From Candidatus Kuenenia stuttgartensis (GTDB taxonomy: Bacteria; Planctomycetota; Planctomycetia; Isosphaerales; Isosphaeraceae), in the NCBI GenBank assembly GCA_945865635.1, contig CAMBEP010000041.1, forward strand, positions 1 through 43,096: a stretch of DNA of 43,096 nucleotides. The letters run 5' to 3'. Shown here in pieces: positions 17,984 to 27,121 of this stretch (the first letter of the stretch is position 1; each line of letters starts with the position of its first letter). The position numbers and the translations under genes were made by a program. The notes beneath the pieces were generated by a model. The model ran no database searches and was not told the DNA's origin. It saw only the letters and a program-made list of their open reading frames with translations.

Positions 17984-18945
17984 CGTGTATTAAGCTCTTT
18001 CCGAAAATGATCAAACCCACCCCGATGGTAATTCCTTGCCAGACCATCGGGCCCGACCAGCCTGAGGCCCGGCTCCTTCGTAATTCGGCCCACCTCAAAC
18101 ACGCCTTGAGGGAGCTTGGAAAGGGCAGCAGGATCGACGCAGAAACAGAGTTCAAAATCTTCACCGTCGCACAGGGCATGTTCCATTGCCGCTTCTGGGC
18201 CGGCCTGGTTCTGCACCTCGGTTTGATAGTCATAAAGGTCGGTATGGATTGGGATTTGATGAGTAAAAAGGTCTGCGCCCAGGGCTCCGGATTCGTTGAG
18301 GATATGGCGGAGATCGCCTGCCAGTCCGTCCGAGAGATCAATCATGGCATGCAGGTCAGGGCCCAGGCATATTTTGAGATCCTCCGCAAGCCTGAGTCGC
18401 GGGATGGGGCGCATGTGTCGGCCGGAGGGGTAGGAACCACCCAGCGGCCCGCTGACAAAAACGAGATCGCCCTGGCGGGCCCCCGACCTGAGAACCGCGC
18501 CGCCTTGGGGTTCGAGTCCGATCAGGGTGATATTGATGACCAGAGGGCCATCCCAGACATTGGTATCACCACCGGCGAGAACGACCTGATATTTTGCGGC
18601 CTCAGCCTTCAATGCTTCGGTCAATTGCCGGGCGATGGACTGAGAATCGGCTTTGGGCAAGGCCACACTGACAAATGCAGCTACGGGTGTGCCGGCCATT
18701 GCGGCAATATCCGAGAGATTCACGGCCATGGCCTTGCGGCCGACCTGGGCAGGCGAATGCTGGCCGGATTGCATTTGAAAATGGCGGCCATCGAGCAGCA
18801 TATCGGTTGTAACAAGCCACTTGCGATTGTCATCAGGCTGATTGATCAGACTGCAATCGTCACCAATACCAAGGCTGACCAGACCTTGGCCCGCCTGAGC
18901 CACTTGGGCGCGAATCCAGTCGATGATCTCAAATTCGCCAGGCAT
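17980..18945 (-). CDS. thiL: Thiamine-monophosphate kinase
   Basis: This 321-residue protein phosphorylates thiamine monophosphate to thiamine pyrophosphate, the last step of cofactor synthesis. It belongs to the PurM/ThiL fold. Typical features are SLGIGDDCSLI near the N-terminus with the Mg-binding Asp pair, LVTTDMLLDGRHF, GRKAMAVNLSDIAAMAG, VLAGGDTNVWDG, and MIDLSDGLAGDLRHI. Length is normal. An AGGGAG Shine-Dalgarno-like sequence stands about 10 nt before the ATG at 18945. The stop codon overlaps the tsaE start by 4 bp, and the upstream glycerate kinase gene ends 61 bp away. The enzyme is cytoplasmic. Confidence 0.96.
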   Translation of the reverse strand: MPGEFEIIDWIRAQVAQAGQGLVSLGIGDDCSLINQPDDNRKWLVTTDMLLDGRHFQMQSGQHSPAQVGRKAMAVNLSDIAAMAGTPVAAFVSVALPKADSQSIARQLTEALKAEAAKYQVVLAGGDTNVWDGPLVINITLIGLEPQGGAVLRSGARQGDLVFVSGPLGGSYPSGRHMRPIPRLRLAEDLKICLGPDLHAMIDLSDGLAGDLRHILNESGALGADLFTHQIPIHTDLYDYQTEVQNQAGPEAAMEHALCDGEDFELCFCVDPAALSKLPQGVFEVGRITKEPGLRLVGPDGLARNYHRGGFDHFRKELNTR

Positions 18946-19006
18946 TTTGGATGGGCACTCCCTGGAAATCTTTTTTTTTGATAAAAAGATCTGATGAAAA
19001 TGGGTG

Positions 19007-20170
19007 TCAGGTGCAATCCAATTTTGGTTTCGATCCGTGCCAGAGTCGAAAGACTTGTTCCGCGGTGCGGCTCAGTCGCCGGCGGGTGCTTTCGGGATCC
19101 AGAGCATGCGTCAGATTGATCGGCTCGGTACAGATTGAGAATATGGCGGTAACGCCTTGATCCAGTACATTTTCCGCGCCAGAGGCAATCGACCCGCCGA
19201 GAGCGGCGCAGGGCTTGCCGTATTCTCGTGCGATGTTGGCGACTCCGGAGACGGTTTTGCCATATCCAGAGGAGTGATCGATCCGGCCTTCGCCCGTGAA
19301 GCAAAAATCGGCGATTGCCATTCGATCACGTAATTTGGTGGAATCGATGACAAGATCGATGCCGCGTCTGAGCCGACCGTTTGCAAATGCAACCAATCCG
19401 CCCCCGAGGCCGCCAGCGGCACCTGAGCCGGGAAGATCGCGGATTGATTGATCCAGGTCTCGTGCGACAACTCTTGCAAGATTTTCCAGGGCTTGGTCGA
19501 GTCTCAAAACGAGTTCGGGAGAAGCGCCCTTTTGGGGTCCATAAACGGCCGAGGCACCAGTGGGGCCACATAATGGGTTATTGACATCGCAGGCGACTTC
19601 AATCCTGACACGATCCAGGCGATGGTCTCTGTTGGAGGAGTCGATGCTGTCGAGCCGCGACAAAGCCCCGCCACCCAGCGGCAGGTCGCGTCCTTCGGCG
19701 CTCAGGAAACGAAAGCCCAGGGCCGACGCCATGCCAGCGCCTCCGTCATTGGTGGCACTGCCTCCGATCCCGATGAGGATTCGGCCAACGCCCAGATCGA
19801 GGGCTTTCCGGATCATCTGACCTGTGCCATAGGTTGTTGTCAGTAAAGGGTTTTTCATTTCATAAGGGATCAGTGCCAGGCCTGATGCGGAGGACATGGA
19901 GATGATGGCGGTTTTTCGATTGTCCACAAGGCCGAAATTGGCTGTGACCATGTGGCCGAGTGGGCCTCGGACTTCCATGGTTTCGAAAGATCCGCCAAGG
20001 GCCTCAACCATGGTTTCCGCAAAGCCTTCGCCGCCATCGGCCATACCGATGCAATCAATTTCAGCGGAGGGCATTGCGCGCTTGACCCCCCTGCCGATGG
20101 CACGAGCGACCTCGGCGGCATCGAGCGAGCCTCGAAACTTGTCGGGTGCGATCAGAACTCGAATGGGCAA
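19007..20170 (-). CDS. Glycerate kinase (GarK/GlxK family)
   Basis: This glycerate kinase phosphorylates D-glycerate to a phosphoglycerate, linking glyoxylate or glycolate degradation to glycolysis. The family signature is clear: VLIAPDKFRGSLDAAEVA, IGMADGGEGFAETMVEALGG, MSSASGLALI, IGIGGSATNDGGAGMASALG, LPGSGAAGGLGGGLVAF, and FCFTGEGRIDHSSGYGKT. No ATG precedes the conserved N-terminus. The frame is open to a TTG at 20266, but homologues begin at about LPIRVLIAPDKF, so I propose a TTG start at 20170 with GGAAGAG about 10 nt upstream, giving 387 residues. The start is the least certain part. It is probably the first gene of a series with thiL and tsaE. Confidence 0.9.
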   Translation of the reverse strand: MPIRVLIAPDKFRGSLDAAEVARAIGRGVKRAMPSAEIDCIGMADGGEGFAETMVEALGGSFETMEVRGPLGHMVTANFGLVDNRKTAIISMSSASGLALIPYEMKNPLLTTTYGTGQMIRKALDLGVGRILIGIGGSATNDGGAGMASALGFRFLSAEGRDLPLGGGALSRLDSIDSSNRDHRLDRVRIEVACDVNNPLCGPTGASAVYGPQKGASPELVLRLDQALENLARVVARDLDQSIRDLPGSGAAGGLGGGLVAFANGRLRRGIDLVIDSTKLRDRMAIADFCFTGEGRIDHSSGYGKTVSGVANIAREYGKPCAALGGSIASGAENVLDQGVTAIFSICTEPINLTHALDPESTRRRLSRTAEQVFRLWHGSKPKLDCT

Positions 20171-20516
20171 GGCTGGCAGACTCTTCCGGTTGAGGGATCT
20201 TGCAGACCCGATACGCGGCAGTGCGTTGATGGTTTTGGGGCTGTTTTGATCAGTTCGTTGTACCAAGACTTATTGAGCTTAACACATTCTTAGGGATTTT
20301 GTCGTTGTTTCCGCCCCGTAAATGGGGCTCAAGGACCGTTTCCAAAACGTCTCCTTTCGTGTATCATTTAAGGTGCGGCTGGATCAAGGCCAGTCCGCTG
20401 CAACGATTCTGAGATCCACTCCCGCCCCGCCGATGGTTTCTGCTATTTCCAGAGTATGGCCCTCACAATCGTGTACCCGGCGCGTTTCCATGCAATTCCT
20501 GAGGTTCGTAAAAGTC

Positions 20517-23500
20517 ATGTTCCAATCGAGCCAGATTCTATCGGGCGTTTTGAATCGCATCTCAGCCTTGTTGCTGATAGCACTTTTACTGCCTTTAAAT
20601 TTCGAATTGAATGCGGCGCAGGAGGACAATCGTCGGGCGGAAGAGATTTCGTTTTTTGAGACACGGATTCGTCCAGTCCTTGACGCATCGTGTAAAGCCT
20701 GCCATGGCCCCAAGGTGGCTGAGAGCGATCTGCGGCTCGATACCTTAGCGGGCCTGAAGACTGGTGGAGCGGTGCATGGGCCAGCCGTGGTGGCGGGCAA
20801 GCCGGAGGAAAGCCCCTTGTATCAGGCGATTCGCTATACGGACGCCGATTTTCGGATGCCTCCCAAGCCTGGTCCGCTCAAGGCGGAGGTGGTGGCCGAT
20901 TTCCGGCGTTGGATTGAGCGGGGTGCTGTTTGGCCAGAGGATCCGAAGCAGGGTGAATTGGCAAAGCGATTTGATCTGGCGGATCGGAAGTCTCAGCTTC
21001 CGTGGCTATGGAAGTCGCCCGTGAGGCCTTCTGTGCCTGAAGTCGGCCAGAGGGGCTGGGCAAAAACGGATCTCGACCGATTTCTTCTGGCGAGGCTGGA
21101 GCAGGCCGGCTTGAAACCGGCTCCGGAGACCGATGAAATATCATGGCTGCGGCGAGCCCATTTTGTACTGACAGGGCTGCCAGCCACGCGTGCGGAGGTT
21201 CAGGCATTTAGTGCGGATCAATCGCCGAAGAAGCGTGAGGCGATTGTCGATCGGCTTTTGGCAAGCCCTGCTTTTGGCGAGCGCTGGGCCAGGCACTGGA
21301 TGGACTTGGTGCGATATGCGGAAAGTCGAGGCCACGAGGGCGATTACAACATTGCAAATGCATGGCGGTATCGCGACTATCTGATTCAGGCCTTTAATGA
21401 AGACGTGCCTTATGACCAGTTTGTGCGAGAGCATTTGGCGGGCGATCTGCTGGATCAGCCACGTCAGGACAAAAAAACTGGTGCAAATCTTTCCGTTCTT
21501 GGCACTGGCTGGCCATTTCTGGGCGAGGAAGTCCATTCGCCGGTCGACATACGCCAAGATGAAACCGACCGGTTGGATAATAAAATCGACGTACTTGGGA
21601 AGACCTTTCTGGGCCTGACCATTGCATGTGCGAGATGCCACGACCATAAATTCGATGCCATTTCGCAGAAGGACTATTATGCCATGGCCGGCTTTTTTCA
21701 GGGGTCCACTTATCGTCAGGTGCCGTTCAAAACGATGCAGGCTGACAAGGAAATTGGCCGTCAATTGCAGAATTTGCGTGAATTGCAATCTGATCGGATT
21801 CGAGCCTTGGTGGTGTCTGTAAAGCCTGTGGATCAAAATGCCATCCGACTTGCGATCAGTTCGCAACAGAATACCGGCCTTGGCCAGACTCTGACACAAC
21901 TGCGCGGACAGGCGAAAACGGAAGCACGCCACCCCTTGCACTTTTGGTCGCGGCTGGCGGATGCAAAGACCGATGCCGACCGAAGCCTGATTGCAAAGCA
22001 GATCAAATCCGAATTGCAATCGAACCAGAAACCCGGTGCACCATCAAACATCAGTCAGACGATCCTCGATTTCCCGGCAGGAAACCCCGGCGGATGGGCT
22101 GTTGACGGGCAGGCGTTTGGCGGCTCAGGCCCGATACGGCCCGGAACAGTCAGGCCCCCGACAGCGGCACAGTCGGATTCAGTCACGATTCAGGAGCAGG
22201 CCTCAGCGGTGGTTGACCTAGTCTTTGCCAAGCCGAGAAACGATCCGCAATCGGAGGGCGAATCGGGCACTCTGGGCAATTGGCTTCGGGGATCGGGGAC
22301 AGGCAGAACGCAGAAGGTCACGGTCCAGAGCGGCCACTTGCAATATCTGGTCAAAGGACATTTGAAAGTTCTCGCCTGTGTTGCATCACATTACATGCTG
22401 ACAGGGCCACTGCACAACCGCGTGACAATGGACTTGAAGTTCAACGACGACCAGCCCCACTGGGTTCATCAGGACTTGTCAGAATATGTGGGCCAGCGAA
22501 TTGTGATTGAGGTCACACCCTTTGCAGAGAAGCCCGGCGAGCTGCTTGCGATTGTTGAAACCAGCACACCAGAGCCTCCGAAGGGGGCATTGCCATTTGA
22601 TGATGCCTCTGCCAGACTGGTTGAGGCGATGGAGCAACATCCGACCACAGAGATGCTCGCAAGCTGGCTTGCATTGCAATTGAAAACGACAGTCTCTGAA
22701 TTTCATTCCAAGCGAATACCGACCACCCAGCAGGCTCGCTGGATGGCTCTGGCTGGTCAGTCCCCAGCTCTTTTCCCGGAATTGCCTTTGAAATTAAGCT
22801 CTGTGATATCGGAGTGGAAGGCGGAGGAGCTCAGGATTGCATCTCAAATTGTGCCGCAATCGCCAACGGCTCCCGCCTTGGTCGACCTCAACCCGATTGA
22901 TGAAAATGTCTTGATCAGGGGTGGCTGGCGCCGGCCCGGGCCTGTGGCGCATCGGAATATTCCTGATGCTTTTGGGACCAGCCTGAGCCTTTCGAATTCG
23001 GGCAGCGGCCGGCTAGAACTGGCCCAGAGCCTGACCCGGCCAGAGCAGCCCCTGCTGGCACGCGTCTGGGTCAATCGGCTGTGGCAGCATGCCTTTGGCC
23101 GGGGGATCGTGCCTACGCCTGATAATTTTGGGATCTTGGGCCAGCGCCCCAGCCACCCGGAATTGCTGGACTATCTGGCCGTGACATTCGTTGGGGAGGA
23201 TCGGTGGAGTACCAAGTCGGCATTGAAACGGATTGTATTATCGCAAGCCTTTGCCATGTCGAGCATGCTGCCTGAGGCCGGCATAGAGAGCCAGGACCCG
23301 GAAAACACACTTTTGCACCGGGCCAATCTGAGGCGTGTTGAGGCCGAGGTCATACGCGACTCGATCCTGGCCGTTTCGGGTCGGCTGGACTCGCAGTTGT
23401 ATGGGCCAGGTGTGCCAGTGCACCTGACGGATTTCATAGTTGGTCGCGGCAGGCCAGGTCATTCCGGCCCGCTTGATGGGGCCGGCAGGCGGAGTATTTA

Positions 23501-23894
23501 CACCACAGTCAGGCGGAATTTTCTTCCGACATTCCTGACTGTATTTGATCTGCCAAGCCCATTTTCAACCGTTGGGCGACGAAATATCACTAACGTACCG
23601 ATTCAGGCCCTGGCTCTGGCCAACGACCCGTTCGTCATGGAACAAGCCAGATTCTGGGCCAATCGCGAGCTTCGCGAGCGGCCTGACTCATCTGATTCAC
23701 AGCGTATCGGGGCCATGTTTCAGGAAGCACTTGCCCGAGAGCCCCGTAAGGACGAGCTAATGGCGCTGGGCGAAGCGATTCTTGAATTTCGAAAATCGCG
23801 AAATAGTCAGGATCAGGCCAAGATGAGAGCTGAATCCTGGGCAGATCTGGCACATACTCTGTTCTCACTCAACGAATTCATTTACCTGCCTTGA
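20517..23894 (+). CDS. PSCyt1 / DUF1549 / DUF1553 planctomycete protein
   Basis: This exported protein of about 1125 residues has a signal peptide (ISALLLIALLLPLNFELNAA). The planctomycete cytochrome-c-like domain follows, with one haem-binding motif C-K-A-C-H at about residues 59-63, then the DUF1549 domain (WLRRAHFVLTGLPATRAEV, RWARHWMDLVRYAESRGHE, FLGLTIACARCHDHKFDAI, which includes a second CxxCH). A middle region with carbohydrate-binding-like beta structure follows, and then DUF1553 (VWVNRLWQHAFGRGIV, RNITNVPIQALALANDPF). The family is almost confined to planctomycetes and relatives, and is often proposed to act in polysaccharide breakdown or redox chemistry in the periplasm. The exact reaction is unknown. 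An ATG at 20490 is an alternative start. It is followed immediately by a DUF1501 gene, its usual partner. Confidence 0.93.
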   Translation: MFQSSQILSGVLNRISALLLIALLLPLNFELNAAQEDNRRAEEISFFETRIRPVLDASCKACHGPKVAESDLRLDTLAGLKTGGAVHGPAVVAGKPEESPLYQAIRYTDADFRMPPKPGPLKAEVVADFRRWIERGAVWPEDPKQGELAKRFDLADRKSQLPWLWKSPVRPSVPEVGQRGWAKTDLDRFLLARLEQAGLKPAPETDEISWLRRAHFVLTGLPATRAEVQAFSADQSPKKREAIVDRLLASPAFGERWARHWMDLVRYAESRGHEGDYNIANAWRYRDYLIQAFNEDVPYDQFVREHLAGDLLDQPRQDKKTGANLSVLGTGWPFLGEEVHSPVDIRQDETDRLDNKIDVLGKTFLGLTIACARCHDHKFDAISQKDYYAMAGFFQGSTYRQVPFKTMQADKEIGRQLQNLRELQSDRIRALVVSVKPVDQNAIRLAISSQQNTGLGQTLTQLRGQAKTEARHPLHFWSRLADAKTDADRSLIAKQIKSELQSNQKPGAPSNISQTILDFPAGNPGGWAVDGQAFGGSGPIRPGTVRPPTAAQSDSVTIQEQASAVVDLVFAKPRNDPQSEGESGTLGNWLRGSGTGRTQKVTVQSGHLQYLVKGHLKVLACVASHYMLTGPLHNRVTMDLKFNDDQPHWVHQDLSEYVGQRIVIEVTPFAEKPGELLAIVETSTPEPPKGALPFDDASARLVEAMEQHPTTEMLASWLALQLKTTVSEFHSKRIPTTQQARWMALAGQSPALFPELPLKLSSVISEWKAEELRIASQIVPQSPTAPALVDLNPIDENVLIRGGWRRPGPVAHRNIPDAFGTSLSLSNSGSGRLELAQSLTRPEQPLLARVWVNRLWQHAFGRGIVPTPDNFGILGQRPSHPELLDYLAVTFVGEDRWSTKSALKRIVLSQAFAMSSMLPEAGIESQDPENTLLHRANLRRVEAEVIRDSILAVSGRLDSQLYGPGVPVHLTDFIVGRGRPGHSGPLDGAGRRSIYTTVRRNFLPTFLTVFDLPSPFSTVGRRNITNVPIQALALANDPFVMEQARFWANRELRERPDSSDSQRIGAMFQEALAREPRKDELMALGEAILEFRKSRNSQDQAKMRAESWADLAHTLFSLNEFIYLP

Positions 23895-23914
23895 TCATGA
23901 AGGGTGCAACGAAC

Positions 23915-25393
23915 ATGACCGATTGCCATGGGAATTCTCTGATTTGCAATTCTGCGCCTTATCCATCGCGGCGAAGTTTTCTCAGGAGCAGCTCCATGGG
24001 CTTTGGCTCGCTTGCCATGGCAAGCCTGCTCGCAGAGCAAGGGCTGGCAGAATCTAATGGTTCAAATTCAAATTTACCGCGGATTTATAATGACCTGATA
24101 CCTCGTCAGAGCCATTTTCCGGCCAAGGTAAAAAATGTAATTTTCCTGTTCATGGAAGGTGGGGTGAGCCAGGTTGACTCGTTCGACCCCAAGCCGATGC
24201 TCGAGAAATATCATGGCGAGGACCCCCGCAAGGCGATTGGGAAGCTTGAAAAGACTCAATTTGCCAATGTGGGCAAGGTGTTGAAATCGCCCTGGAAGTT
24301 TCAGAAAAGGGGTCAGTCCGGGATTGAGATCAGCGATCTTTTTCCACATATTTCCAGTATCGCGGATGATATCGTGGTTTTGCGCTCGATGACTTCGAAC
24401 TTTCCGGAACACACCTCTGCGAGTTATTTCATTCACAGCGGAACAGGCTTGCAGGGGCGGCCATCATTGGGGGCCTGGGTGGGCTATGGTCTCGGTTCCG
24501 AGAATCGGGAAATGCCTGGTTTCATGATCTTGAATGGCGGCCGCATTCCGTCAGGGGGTCTTGATATTTATACCAATGGCTTTCTGCCGGCCACCTTTCA
24601 GGGATCGCTGATGAATGCCAATGGGACCCCCATGGCCAATATTCAGGCCGCTGAATCCGAGAAAATGGTTCAGGGAGGGAAGCGGAATTTCATTCGCCGG
24701 CTGAATCAGTTGGCGATGGCCGAATCGGGCCCTGCCGATGCTTTGGAATCGGCCATTCGCAACGCAGAAACGGCGGCCCGGATGCAGACATCTGTGCCCG
24801 AGCTTGTGAATCTCACTGGCGAATCGGAAGCCACAAAAACGCTTTACGGGCTTGATTCGGATTACGAGCCGGCCCGGGTTTTTGGTCGCCAGTGCATGAT
24901 CGCCCGGCGCATGGTCGAGCGCGGAGTCAGGTTCATGGAATTGACCATCCCATCCATCGACGGGGTGGATCGCTGGGATGCGCATGGGAGCCTGGTAGAT
25001 AATCACGGCAAAAACGCGCGGGCCATGGATCAAGCCTCAGCGGCTCTTGTCAAAGACTTGAAAGAGCGTGGGCTGCTTGATTCCACCCTTGTGGTCTGGT
25101 CTGGTGAATTTGGCCGGACTCCGTTTGCACAAGGCTCGGATGGGCGCGATCATAATGAGCACGGATTTTCGATGTGGATGGCAGGCGGTGGGCTCAAGCG
25201 TGGCATGACCTACGGAATGACCGACGAATGGGGCTACAAGGCCGTAGACAAACGCCTGGAAGTCCACGACCTGCATGCCACCATTCTGCACCTGCTGGGT
25301 CTCGATCACACCCGGCTCACATTCCGGTTCGGCGGCCGCGACCTGAGACTGACAGACGTGCGCGGCGAGGTGATCAAAGAGATTCTCTCCTGA
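23915..25393 (+). CDS. DUF1501 family protein, Tat-exported
   Basis: This 492-residue protein carries a twin-arginine signal near residues 18-35 (SRRSFLRSSSMGFGSLAMAS), so it is exported folded. The body matches DUF1501, a family with an alkaline-phosphatase or sulfatase-like fold: NVIFLFMEGGVSQVDSFDPKP, FPHISSIADDIVVLRSM, HTSASYFIHSGTG, VVWSGEFGRTPF, GRDHNEHGFSMWMAGGG, and LHATILHLLGLDH. The conserved Asp and His residues expected to bind metal are present. Substrate is unknown. ATG codons at 23897 and 23915 are both possible, and the second has AAGGG 10 nt upstream. The gene starts just after the DUF1553 gene, so the two form the classic planctomycete operon. Confidence 0.93.
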   Translation: MTDCHGNSLICNSAPYPSRRSFLRSSSMGFGSLAMASLLAEQGLAESNGSNSNLPRIYNDLIPRQSHFPAKVKNVIFLFMEGGVSQVDSFDPKPMLEKYHGEDPRKAIGKLEKTQFANVGKVLKSPWKFQKRGQSGIEISDLFPHISSIADDIVVLRSMTSNFPEHTSASYFIHSGTGLQGRPSLGAWVGYGLGSENREMPGFMILNGGRIPSGGLDIYTNGFLPATFQGSLMNANGTPMANIQAAESEKMVQGGKRNFIRRLNQLAMAESGPADALESAIRNAETAARMQTSVPELVNLTGESEATKTLYGLDSDYEPARVFGRQCMIARRMVERGVRFMELTIPSIDGVDRWDAHGSLVDNHGKNARAMDQASAALVKDLKERGLLDSTLVVWSGEFGRTPFAQGSDGRDHNEHGFSMWMAGGGLKRGMTYGMTDEWGYKAVDKRLEVHDLHATILHLLGLDHTRLTFRFGGRDLRLTDVRGEVIKEILS

Positions 25394-25436
25394 GCCAGCT
25401 CTCGGTCGCGCCCGTCCTGAAAATAACAGGCCGGAA

Positions 25437-26555
25437 TCAGGCGTAGCCTGCTCCGATGGCTTCGGTGTAGACCATATAAACCGATGTGCTGGCGGTCATG
25501 AACAGGATGTTTCGCTTGCGGCCACCGAAGGCCACATTCGAGCAGATCTCTGGTAAGAGGATCAAGCCGAGCCGGGTCCCATCGGGCGCGAAGCAGTGAA
25601 CTCCGTCGTAGCCATCGCCCACCCACCCGGCCGAGGCCCAGATATTGCCGTCCTTGTCGGCTCGGATGCCGTCTGCCAAACCGGCCCGGCCTTCAAATTC
25701 GGTCGATACGAATGTTCGGCCATTGGCCAGGGCTGTACCGTTTTGGGTGACATCCCAGACCTTGATTTCTTTCGGAGCCTTGGGGTAGTGGCTGGAGCCT
25801 GTGTCGGCCACATAAAGACGCTTGTAATCTGGCGAAAAGCAAAGCCCGTTGGGCTTATAGATATCGTCGGCCACTTTGGTCAGTTTAGAGGTCTTGGCAT
25901 CGATCCGGTAAATCGCTTCCTTGATTTCCAGAGGGCCCTTGTTGCCTTCATAATGCATCAGGCTGCCGTAGCCGGGGTCGGTGAACCAGATGGCCCCATC
26001 AGGCGCCACAACCACATCATTCGGCGCATTGAACGGCTTGCCTTCGAATTTGTCGGCCAGGACAGTCACGGTTCCGTTGTACTCGTATCTGACAACGCTT
26101 CGACTGCCGTGCTCGCAACTGATCTGACGCCCCTCGCGGTCGAAGGTGTTGCCGTTGGAATAGCCAGCAGGCGACCGAAACTGGCTGACATGGCCGTCGT
26201 CCTCAAGCCAGCGATTCTGACGGTCGCGTGGGATGTCGGACCACATCAGATACTTGCCCACACCGTTCCAGGCCGGCCCCTCAGCCCAGAGGAATCCGTG
26301 TGCGATCCGGGTGATCGGCGTATTTCCGATCTTCATACTGTCAAAACGCTTATCAAGACCGATAATGTGAGGGTCGGGATACCGTACCGGCAAAGCGCCG
26401 GCCCGATAATCGCGGGTACTGGTAGAGGGGACAACTTTACCATTAATTTTGACGGTTTCCTGAGCCTTGGCGAGGCTGGACCCAACAACGGCAGCCACAG
26501 AGCCGGCGGCGGCCGATTTGATCCAGTCACGACGTGAACGGTTTTGCAAATTCAT
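25437..26555 (-). CDS. SMP-30/gluconolactonase/LRE-like protein, Tat-exported
   Basis: The 372-residue product has a Tat signal (Arg-Arg at residues 8-9 in SRRDWIKSAAAGSVAAVVG). A six-bladed SMP-30/gluconolactonase-type propeller follows: FLWAEGPAWNG, YLMWSDIPRDRQNRW, GNTFDREGRQISCEHG, FNAPNDVVVAPDGAIWFTDP, KPNGLCFSPDYKRLYVADTG, and GLADGIRADKDGNIWAS. The Glu, Asn and Asp residues that bind the catalytic calcium are in these blocks. Members hydrolyse lactones such as gluconolactone, and the substrate here is unproved. It converges with the DUF1501 gene, with 43 bp between stop codons, and so is not part of that operon. The protein is probably periplasmic. Confidence 0.9.
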   Translation of the reverse strand: MNLQNRSRRDWIKSAAAGSVAAVVGSSLAKAQETVKINGKVVPSTSTRDYRAGALPVRYPDPHIIGLDKRFDSMKIGNTPITRIAHGFLWAEGPAWNGVGKYLMWSDIPRDRQNRWLEDDGHVSQFRSPAGYSNGNTFDREGRQISCEHGSRSVVRYEYNGTVTVLADKFEGKPFNAPNDVVVAPDGAIWFTDPGYGSLMHYEGNKGPLEIKEAIYRIDAKTSKLTKVADDIYKPNGLCFSPDYKRLYVADTGSSHYPKAPKEIKVWDVTQNGTALANGRTFVSTEFEGRAGLADGIRADKDGNIWASAGWVGDGYDGVHCFAPDGTRLGLILLPEICSNVAFGGRKRNILFMTASTSVYMVYTEAIGAGYA

Positions 26556-26983
26556 ATGGGAGGCAACCTGAAAATTGAGGGATAGTTTGGTTCCGCCAAA
26601 AACGGCGGCAGAGTGATTGAATGTCTATGATGCCTTGAAAGCCTGATCAATGCCAGAGGGCACCGGCAGAGCCTGTGCAAGGATCGGCTCTCATGACAGA
26701 CCATGAGAACCCACCAATCCCAAATTTGAAGATGTTCCTATTGCCATGCGCAAGCCACATCGGCCAATCAAGATTCGACCCATCTGGAATTTAGAAAATG
26801 TGATCTCCACAAAAAAAACCGCTTTCCGAAGCCCTCGATCAATGATTACAAGTCACTTGAATTTAATATGTTACAATATAATCTACAAGCCATCGGATGA
26901 ATCACTTCCCCGATTGGCGATTTGGGCCTGAGGCGATTCGGGGTGATCTGATTGGCCCGAATCCTGTAAACTGGATGGACTCG
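26556..26983. other. Intergenic region upstream of the tRNA-Sec gene
   Basis: No gene is convincing in this stretch. An AT-rich patch at about 26840-26885 contains a perfect TATAAT (26877-26882), a possible -10 box about 100 bp before the tRNA. No good -35 box stands at the right distance, so the promoter is only a candidate. Confidence 0.35.
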
Positions 26984-27079
26984 GGGAGTGATTGCATGGC
27001 TGGTGCCGGCCACGGTTTTCAAAACCGTTGAGCGACTTGCAAACAAGCCGCTGGTGGGTTCGATTCCCATACACTCCCG
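26984..27079 (+). tRNA. selC: tRNA-Sec (selenocysteine, anticodon UCA)
   Basis: A 96-nt tRNA can be folded by eye. The acceptor stem pairs GGGAGTG (26984-26990) with CACTCCC (27072-27078), plus an eighth A-A position and a G discriminator. The anticodon arm is ACGGT-TTTCAAA-ACCGT, a perfect 5-bp stem with a 7-nt loop that places TCA at positions 34-36. A long variable arm follows (AGCG-A-CTTG, loop CAAA, CAAG-C-CGCT), then a T arm (GTGGG-TTCGATT-CCCAT). Anticodon UCA reads UGA. Together with the Ser-type long arm and an acceptor longer than usual, this is the mark of selenocysteine tRNA. The CCA end is not encoded. It implies a SelA/SelB/SelD system elsewhere in the genome, none of which is in this window. 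Confidence 0.88.
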
Positions 27080-27090
27080 TATTCTTTTTG

Positions 27091-27121
27091 GGGATGAATC
27101 GCATGAAACCGGCTTCATCCC
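27091..27121 (+). other. Hairpin downstream of tRNA-Sec
   Basis: GGGATGAA (27091-27098) pairs perfectly with TTCATCCC (27114-27121) around a 15-nt loop, 12 nt after the tRNA. A CTTTTT run precedes the stem rather than following it, so it is a poor intrinsic terminator. It may protect or help process the tRNA 3' end. The rest of the region to 27348 shows only a G-rich run (27283-27294) and no gene. Confidence 0.4.

Noticed and set aside
17845..18981. Plus-strand open frame of 378 codons
   Set aside because: It lies antisense to tsaE and thiL, both unmistakable, and has no family features of its own.
21141..22019. Minus-strand open frame of 292 codons
   Set aside because: It is antisense to the DUF1549 part of the planctomycete cytochrome-like protein and matches no family.
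26984..27079. tRNA-Ser (UGA anticodon) as alternative for the tRNA
   Set aside because: The long variable arm would fit Ser, but the 7-nt loop TTTCAAA puts TCA, not TGA, at the anticodon, so selenocysteine is the better reading.
26883..27104. Minus-strand short frame across the tRNA
   Set aside because: Its peptide (GNRTHQRLVCKSLNGFENR) is the familiar antisense translation of a Ser-type tRNA and not a protein.
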